Shown here one piece after another: positions 12,959-17,571 of a DNA stretch of 17,571 bases. The position numbers and the translations under genes were made by a program. The notes beneath the pieces are model-generated. The model saw only the letters and a list, made by a program, of their open reading frames with translations, searched no databases and was not told where the DNA came from. Source of the stretch: Methanoregula sp. UBA471 (GTDB taxonomy: Archaea > Halobacteriota > Methanomicrobia > Methanomicrobiales > Methanospirillaceae); NCBI GenBank assembly GCA_002495065.1, contig DADT01000018.1:1-17571 (forward strand). Direction: 5' to 3'. How positions within the stretch are numbered: position 1 is the first letter of the stretch; the number at the start of each line of letters is the position of its first letter.

Positions 12959-13735
12959 TTATCCAGGGTTGTTGGTTTTCCGCAACAGGCCCATGAACAG
13001 ACATTCCTCTGCAGATATTGTTTCGATGCCGGTCTGGTCGCCGATGGGCATCCCCAGTCCCCGGATTACCGCGCCCGGGGTGCTCTCATCTGCCTCGCCC
13101 ATGACCAGTTCGGCCGCGGAGGCGATATTGTCCGCGACTGCACGCTTTGTCACCTCGAGTGTCCTGCCAAACAGGTCGCTTCTTCCACGTTCGTCAATCA
13201 CCGCAGTGACGCCGGCAGCTCCGATGGCGACCGCGCTGCACCCGCGCCGCATGGCATGGGTCCGGCTGTCGGCAATGATAACGCCGACCTTTGCGTTACA
13301 ACGCGTTTCAATGGCTTTTTTGATGGCGAGGGCACTCCGGTCCGGATTTTCCGGGAGCGGTGTAACGCAGCCGAGCGGAGCATTCGATGCATCCACGCCG
13401 GCATTGGGAAGGAGGGTACCATTTTTCATACACAAAAGAAACCCGGATATCCCGCCGACAACAGAGTCGGTCTCCTGTAATACAACTTCGACGACCCGGG
13501 GGTCCATCTGGTACTGGGCAGCCAGTTTCTCTGCCCATGCTGAAGGAGTGATGGATGAAAGAGGTATGACATTACCTTCTGCCGTTGCCACCGCTGTTTC
13601 AGCCAGCACAAGGATGTCACCGTCTTTAAAACCGTCGCACGCCTGTTGTGCGGCAGCAATCATGCAGTCCGCGATTGAGTCCCCGCTCTTTATTAACCCG
13701 GTCCTGAGCCCGAAGACAGCAAACGAATTGTTCAT
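12959..13735 (-). CDS. cofE: F420-0:gamma-glutamyl ligase family protein (CofE-like; possible dihydrofolate synthase)
   Basis: A 258-residue protein of the CofE family, which adds L-glutamate to F420-0 with GTP. Family segments are seen in order: GDILVLAETAVATAEGN (residues 39-55), QETDSVVGG, NAGVDASN at 111-118 with the metal-ligand Asp115, ADSRTHAMRRG (155-165), and DLFGRTLEVTKRAVADNIAS (187-206). From memory, the structurally studied Archaeoglobus enzyme has TDTNGRCFRRG where this one has ADSRTHAMRRG, so it seems to belong to a different subgroup. Its start codon overlaps the folP stop as ATGA, making it the last gene of a one-carbon/pterin operon, apart from the cofG/cofC locus. Hence its acceptor may be dihydropteroate instead of F420-0. 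The family call is firm, the substrate is not. Confidence 0.87.
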   Translation of the reverse strand: MNNSFAVFGLRTGLIKSGDSIADCMIAAAQQACDGFKDGDILVLAETAVATAEGNVIPLSSITPSAWAEKLAAQYQMDPRVVEVVLQETDSVVGGISGFLLCMKNGTLLPNAGVDASNAPLGCVTPLPENPDRSALAIKKAIETRCNAKVGVIIADSRTHAMRRGCSAVAIGAAGVTAVIDERGRSDLFGRTLEVTKRAVADNIASAAELVMGEADESTPGAVIRGLGMPIGDQTGIETISAEECLFMGLLRKTNNPG

Positions 13736-14544
13736 TGCAGTCCCGCCATGCGCTGGTATACACGGATCACATCCGATGTCTGGGGGACATCGTGAGCCCT
13801 GACCACTCGTGCCCCTTTCTGGAGGAGCATGAGTGTGACGGCGAGACTTCCGGCAAGGCGATCGACGGGCTCTCTGTTGATAAGATTGCCGATGAAGCTC
13901 TTGCGGGATACCGCGGCAAGGAGCGGGCGGTCAAACACAGAAAACCGGTCAAAGTTCTGGCAGAGTTCCCAGTCGTTTTCCGGAGACCGCAGAGGAGTCC
14001 AGAGTCCGATGCCAGGGTCAAGCACATATTCCCTGATCCCAAAAGATTCACACCGTCCAACGACAGCCTGAAGTGCTGCAATCGTCTGTCCGACTCCCAC
14101 CGCATCGCCCGGCTGGTGTTGTGAGGCCATGAGAAATGCCGGGAGCCCCGAATCCGCGACCAGCCGTGCATAAACCGGTGACAAAAGTCCGGAAATATCA
14201 TTAATGGCATGAATATCGTGCCTGAGGCAGACTTCAAGCACGCCGGGGTGGAGGGTATCGACCGATACCGGGATCCCGCTCCCGTCCATCTGGGTGAGCG
14301 CTGCCTCCATCCGTGACGCCTCTTCGGCTCCGGAGATCGCCTGTGCATGCGGAGCTGTGCTGCGTGCGCCGATATCGACAAGATCAGCTCCCTGTTCTGT
14401 CATCTCAACAGCTTTTGCATAGACAGCATCGGTCGGCACGTATGAATCGGAATAAAACGATTCCGGGCTGCAGTTGATCACCCCCATCAGGCTGATGGGG
14501 GCCTCGCTTCCGATAACGAGTTTGTTTACCAGGCAGTGTCGCAT
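13732..14544 (-). CDS. folP: Dihydropteroate synthase
   Basis: A 270-residue TIM-barrel enzyme with the DHPS signature: LMGVINCSPESFYSDSY (classically MGxxNxTPDSF) at about 19-35, DIGARST in strand 2, PVSVDTLHPGVLEVC and INDISG, the pterin-binding stretch YVLDPGIGLW, the sulfate/pABA site AAVSRKSFIGNL, and the C-terminal GARVVRAHDVPQTSDV. It condenses dihydropterin pyrophosphate with p-aminobenzoate or, in some archaea, a pABA derivative. It overlaps folD by 19 nt and the cofE-like gene by 4 nt. Whether it serves folate or methanopterin cannot be told from sequence alone, but its place beside folD and glyA favours folate. Confidence 0.9.
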   Translation of the reverse strand: MRHCLVNKLVIGSEAPISLMGVINCSPESFYSDSYVPTDAVYAKAVEMTEQGADLVDIGARSTAPHAQAISGAEEASRMEAALTQMDGSGIPVSVDTLHPGVLEVCLRHDIHAINDISGLLSPVYARLVADSGLPAFLMASQHQPGDAVGVGQTIAALQAVVGRCESFGIREYVLDPGIGLWTPLRSPENDWELCQNFDRFSVFDRPLLAAVSRKSFIGNLINREPVDRLAGSLAVTLMLLQKGARVVRAHDVPQTSDVIRVYQRMAGLQ

Positions 14545-15374
14545 GATCTCACGTCTGCTGCACGAAAGGTGTTCTCCATAAGGGTAGCGATGGTCATCGG
14601 GCCGACGCCACCCGGCACCGGAGTAATCGCCGAGGCAACCTGCTGTACCTGTTCAAAGTCCACGTCCCCGACCAGTCTCCCGTTTAGCTGGTTGATACCA
14701 ACGTCAACAACAACAGCACCGGGCCTGACCATCTCCCGGGTGATGTAGTGCGCTTTTCCGACTGCCGAGACAAGAATATCTGCCTGCCTGAGTTCCCCGG
14801 TCAGGTCCTTTGTTTTGCTGTGGCAGATGGTGACTGTTGCGTCTGCATTGGTGAGCAGTGCAGCCATCGGGCGCCCCACATCAATACTCCTCCCGACTAC
14901 AACTGCCCGGGCTCCTGCAACCTCAATCTTATATTCCGAGAGAAGTGTCATGATCCCCTTTGGCGTGCATGGGGAAAAACGCGGTCTTCCTGAAAAGAGA
15001 AGTCCGAGATTGAACGGGTGAAACCCGTCAACATCCTTTTCAGGAGAAACTGCGGCGATAACGCAGGCAGCATCGACCTGGTGAGGGAGAGGGAGCTGGA
15101 TAAGGATGCCATTGATGTCTGTATCATTATTCAGCTGGATCACGGTCCTGAGTACCTGTGCGGTTGTTGCATCCGCGGCAAGTTCCATTCCCACCGATCC
15201 GATACCCGTCTTTTCACAGGCGCGGTGCTTCATCCGGACGTACATCTGCGAAGCCGGATCGCTGCCGACTATCAGGGTTGCTAACCTTGGGTAGAGGCCG
15301 GAGTCCTCGATCTCTTCTTTGAGGACTTCCATCCGCATATCTGCAATCTTTTTTCCGTCAAGGATCGTGGCCAT
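14526..15374 (-). CDS. folD: Bifunctional methylenetetrahydrofolate dehydrogenase/cyclohydrolase
   Basis: A 282-residue FolD with normal length and motifs: SQMYVRMKHRACEKTGIG near residues 42-59, holding the catalytic Tyr45-x3-Lys49; NGILIQLPLPH; EKDVDGFHPFNLGLLF; the dinucleotide-binding VVVGRSIDVGRPMAALL; and C-terminal PVPGGVGPMTIATLMENT. It interconverts methylene-, methenyl- and formyl-tetrahydrofolate. Methanogenesis itself uses tetrahydromethanopterin enzymes (Mtd, Mer, Mch), so FolD supports a separate folate one-carbon pool. It lies 22 nt after glyA. There is no Shine-Dalgarno sequence; the ATG is preceded directly by a pyrimidine block CCTCCCTCC. Confidence 0.95.
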   Translation of the reverse strand: MATILDGKKIADMRMEVLKEEIEDSGLYPRLATLIVGSDPASQMYVRMKHRACEKTGIGSVGMELAADATTAQVLRTVIQLNNDTDINGILIQLPLPHQVDAACVIAAVSPEKDVDGFHPFNLGLLFSGRPRFSPCTPKGIMTLLSEYKIEVAGARAVVVGRSIDVGRPMAALLTNADATVTICHSKTKDLTGELRQADILVSAVGKAHYITREMVRPGAVVVDVGINQLNGRLVGDVDFEQVQQVASAITPVPGGVGPMTIATLMENTFRAADVRSCDTAW

Positions 15375-15396
15375 GGAGGGAGGTACGGTTATTTTT

Positions 15397-16635
15397 TTAT
15401 TCGGGATGCAGGGTGAACCTGCCTGCCATCAGGGTAACATCTGCATGCACTTCCCTGATAACTGCTTCGTTATGGATATCCTTCAGTACCCGTGCGATCC
15501 AGGCACCAATCCGCCGCATTTCTGCCTCCTTCATACCGCGGGAAGTTACGGCGGGTGTTCCTATCCGCAGCCCGCTGGTAACAAACGGGCTCTTCGTCTC
15601 ATTCGGGATGGTGTTTTTATTCACCGTGATACCGGCTTTACCCAGCGCAACTTCTGCCTCAAGACCGGTAATGCCCTGCCCGGTGAGGTCGAGGAGCATG
15701 AGATGGTTGTCGGTGCCCCCGGACACCAGCCGCAGGCCGTTGTCGGTCAGCGTCTCGGCAAGCACTCTGGCATTTTTCACAATCTGTCTGCTGTATTCCT
15801 TAAACGATGGTTTGAGGGCTTCTTCAAAACATACCGCTTTGGCCGCAATGGTATTCATGAGCGGACCCCCCTGCATGCCCGGAAATACCGCTTTGTCGAT
15901 TGCCTGTGCATATTCATTGTTGCACATGATCGCCCCACCCCGTGGACCCCGGAGTGTTTTATGGGTTGTTGTCGTAGTGAAATTCACGACCCCGACAGAA
16001 TTCGGGTGGATCCCGGATGCACAGAGCCCTGCAATGTGGGCGATGTCTGCCATACAGTATGCTCCCACACCGTCTGCAATCTCCTGGAATGCCTTAAAAT
16101 CGATAGTTCTGGGATAGGCTGAGGCTCCACAGACGATTATCTGGGGTTTTTCCTTTCGTGCCATCTCCTCGACCGCACCGTAATCCAGCATCTCTGTCTC
16201 TGGGTCGACCCCGTACTGGGCGACCTGATAGAACTTACCGGTGAAGCTGACGGGAGAACCATGCGAGAGATGCCCGCCCTGGTTGAGTTTCATGCTCAGG
16301 ATCTTCTCTCCCAGTTTCATGAACGCAAAATACACCGCCATGTTCGCCTGGGTTCCTGAATGCGGCTGGACATTTGCATGTTCAGCCCCGAACAGTTTCT
16401 TTAACCGATCACGGGCAAGGTTCTCTGCCATGTCATGGAATTCACAACCCCCATAATATCTTTTTCCAGGGTATCCCTCGGCATATTTGTTGGTCATGAT
16501 CGACCCCATTGCCTCGAGCACGGCGTACGAAACAAGGTTTTCAGACGCGATCAGCTCCAGCCCATTCAGCTGGCGGAGCCGTTCCTTCTCGATAATATCT
16601 GCTATTTCTGGATCAGTTTTAGACAGATAGGACAT
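15397..16635 (-). CDS. glyA: Serine hydroxymethyltransferase
   Basis: A 412-residue PLP enzyme converting serine and tetrahydropterin to glycine and methylene-tetrahydropterin. Landmarks: ELIASENLVSYAVL (27-40), NKYAEGYPGKRYYGG (49-63), QPHSGTQANMAVY (90-102), MADIAHIAGL with Asp197, and the PLP lysine in TTTTTHKTLRGPRGG (Lys226). The frame stays open to a TTG at 16656; I chose ATG 16635 because it gives MSYLSKTDPEI, the position where family members begin. It is first in a folD-folP-cofE-like operon on the minus strand, which points to tetrahydrofolate as partner rather than methanopterin. Confidence 0.95.
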   Translation of the reverse strand: MSYLSKTDPEIADIIEKERLRQLNGLELIASENLVSYAVLEAMGSIMTNKYAEGYPGKRYYGGCEFHDMAENLARDRLKKLFGAEHANVQPHSGTQANMAVYFAFMKLGEKILSMKLNQGGHLSHGSPVSFTGKFYQVAQYGVDPETEMLDYGAVEEMARKEKPQIIVCGASAYPRTIDFKAFQEIADGVGAYCMADIAHIAGLCASGIHPNSVGVVNFTTTTTHKTLRGPRGGAIMCNNEYAQAIDKAVFPGMQGGPLMNTIAAKAVCFEEALKPSFKEYSRQIVKNARVLAETLTDNGLRLVSGGTDNHLMLLDLTGQGITGLEAEVALGKAGITVNKNTIPNETKSPFVTSGLRIGTPAVTSRGMKEAEMRRIGAWIARVLKDIHNEAVIREVHADVTLMAGRFTLHPE

Positions 16636-16779
16636 ATGGAGAAAGGTTGGCTGCAATCAGGTAATACCTTTTCCCGGTAATAGTATGTGTACATGATCAG
16701 GATCCGGTAATTGTCCGGGGGCAGCACCATTATTCGCGGCACTGCTGATTCTCCAGGGATTAATATCGTGGTGGATCAT

Positions 16780-16813
16780 AAAAACACCGATATCACGTTT
16801 TTTAGGTGTTTTT
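16780..16813 (+). terminator. 9-bp hairpin with flanking U tracts (candidate terminator of an unannotated RNA)
   Basis: AAAAACACC (16780-16788) pairs perfectly with GGTGTTTTT (16805-16813) around a 16-nt loop that holds T6. Plus-strand T7 (16831-16837) and T6 (16855-16860) follow. No annotated plus-strand gene ends here, since glyA runs the other way. Confidence 0.4.
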
Positions 16814-16880
16814 CAGGCGCCCACTGGCAGTTTTTTTGGGATGAAGCACAAACCTTTTTTCCTTATCTGACGATCACTAC

Positions 16881-16890
16881 TATTATTTAT
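16881..16890 (+). promoter_or_regulatory. TATA-like box for the coiled-coil gene and smc
   Basis: TATTATTTAT, centred near 16885, predicting transcription start about 16911 and a leader of about 80 nt before the ATG at 16991. Confidence 0.35.
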
Positions 16891-16990
16891 TGAGAGCGCC
16901 GCACCAGTACAGAAGAATCATCAGGGCGCCCATCTGATGCAAAGATCAGAAAGTAACCATGAACGCGACTGTGAGGAGAAACTGATACCG

Positions 16991-17482
16991 ATGATGGAAA
17001 TTTCAGGAACCGGAGCTGCAACCGAAGAGCGAATTGTTGCGATAGAAAAGAAACTGAGGGATATGGAAGCGCTTGTCAAGGGACTGACCCAGGAGCTGCT
17101 GGATCTCAAGTCCGTTGCCATGAAAATGGCCAAAACGACTGAAGAAGGTCGCAGGGCTGAGCTCAAACGTGCACAGGTCGGCGTACAGGGTGCCCAGCCG
17201 CAGACGGTTTCCCCTGCCGGAGCCCCCGGCTCTCCAAGCACGGTGGTCATGCGAAAAGGTGGAAAACCGGCTGATGCTCCCGCTGCGCCTCCGGAACAGG
17301 CAATGGACATGATCATGCAGACAGACGGTACCATGAAGCTTGAACCGCGCCGCGGAAATAAAGAATATATCGTTGCATCGGCAGGTTACGGTCGTAACAA
17401 GAAGGGAACATCTGTCAAGGGCAAACAAAGCGACCTAATCTACGCCGCAGAAGAAAACAAAAAGGATCCTGCAAAGAAGTAA
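16991..17482 (+). CDS. Hypothetical coiled-coil protein upstream of smc
   Basis: I do not recognise this 163-residue protein. Residues about 12-55 (EERIVAIEKKLRDMEALV and onward) form a strong heptad-type coiled coil. A flexible Pro/Ala/Gly-rich linker follows (about 62-110), then a basic C-terminal part with PRRGNKEYIVASAGYGRNKKG and KGKQSDLIYAAEE, which looks conserved and folded. No membrane segment or signal peptide. The frame extends to ATG 16937, but GAGGAG at 16973-16978 supports ATG 16991 (or 16994), spacing 12-15 nt. Its stop is 12 nt before smc, so it is probably co-transcribed and may act with SMC or DNA; that is inference. Confidence 0.75.
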   Translation: MMEISGTGAATEERIVAIEKKLRDMEALVKGLTQELLDLKSVAMKMAKTTEEGRRAELKRAQVGVQGAQPQTVSPAGAPGSPSTVVMRKGGKPADAPAAPPEQAMDMIMQTDGTMKLEPRRGNKEYIVASAGYGRNKKGTSVKGKQSDLIYAAEENKKDPAKK

Positions 17483-17494
17483 GGAGCCGGATCT

Positions 17495-17571
17495 TTGCAT
17501 ATCACAGAACTGGAGATTGATAATTTCAAGTCTTTTTCCAAAAAGACAAAAATTCCCTTTTTAGAGGGTTT
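17495..17571 (+). CDS. smc: Chromosome segregation protein SMC (partial, 3' end outside window)
   Basis: A TTG start at 17495 with GGAG 8 nt upstream (17483-17486) opens a frame running off the right edge. The 25 visible residues include HITELEIDNFKSF and IPFLEGF, the standard N terminus of SMC ATPases just before the Walker A loop, which lies outside the window. SMC is the core of the chromosome condensation complex. TTG use may keep translation low. The assignment rests on a short stretch, but that stretch is highly characteristic. Confidence 0.8.
   Translation, partial: MHITELEIDNFKSFSKKTKIPFLEG

Larger units (their letters stand above)
16636..16990. other. Divergent intergenic region (355 bp) between glyA and the smc operon
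   Basis: Carries the promoters of both gene sets. A perfect 9-bp hairpin lies at 16780-16813, with three plus-strand T tracts (16798-16803, 16831-16837, 16855-16860). An AT-rich TATTATTTAT at 16881-16890 is the probable TATA box for the coiled-coil/smc transcript. No open frame here has support. Confidence 0.55.

Noticed and set aside
13735..14124. Plus-strand frames antisense to folP, folD and glyA (for example 13735-14124 and 15319-16122)
   Set aside because: All are complements of strongly supported minus-strand genes.

Overview
The window is chromosomal sequence from a methanogenic euryarchaeon, most likely of the order Methanomicrobiales (inferred from gene content, not from a database match). 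Pointers are: genes for coenzyme F420 biosynthesis (cofG, cofC, a cofE-family gene); a glyA/folD/folP set of the kind seen in methanogens that keep some tetrahydrofolate chemistry; an archaeal ferredoxin:thioredoxin reductase catalytic chain; an smc start at the right edge; and archaeal promoters with AT-rich TATA-like boxes about 23-30 nt upstream of many ATG codons, which implies leaderless or short-leader mRNAs. Most of the window is ordinary core and metabolic sequence. I found no CRISPR array, tRNA, rRNA, insertion sequence or prophage.

Layout. 1-2040 (+): the C-terminal tail of a membrane-anchored protein, an FtsX/MacB-type ABC permease and its ATPase, in one compact operon. 2102-2773 (+): a YgjP/SprT-like zinc metallopeptidase. 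2774-3440: gene-free, with a GC-rich hairpin repeat. 3441-4340 (-): a UbiA prenyltransferase, divergent from a GNAT acetyltransferase (4475-5041, +). 5267-6511 (+): an orphan DNA methyltransferase with a structured intergenic region before it. 6787-8445 (+): an ABC1/UbiB-type atypical kinase. 8446-9120: gene-free and rich in GC hairpins, including a second copy of the 3.1-kb repeat. 9121-11787 (-): cofG, purC, a ferredoxin:thioredoxin reductase catalytic chain and a deoxyinosine/uracil DNA glycosylase, in that transcription order. 11951-12595 (+): cofC, divergent from cofG. 12959-16635 (-): glyA, folD, folP, and a cofE-family ligase, tightly packed. 16991-17482 (+): a small coiled-coil protein, followed after 12 nt by the start of smc (17495 to the edge).

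How the genes work together. cofG and cofC sit back to back and supply two steps of F420 synthesis (the deazaflavin F0 half and the lactyl-nucleotide half). cofG and purC are joined by a GTGA stop/start overlap. The glyA-folD-folP-cofE-like group reads as a one-carbon/pterin operon: serine hydroxymethyltransferase, methylene-pterin dehydrogenase/cyclohydrolase, dihydropteroate synthase, and a glutamate ligase of the F420-0 ligase family. The most interesting idea here is that this last gene, given its place next to folP, may be the missing dihydrofolate synthase (a FolC2-like activity) rather than, or in addition to, the F420 ligase. The second is a dispersed hairpin repeat whose two full copies share a loop sequence and show a compensatory base-pair change in the stem.
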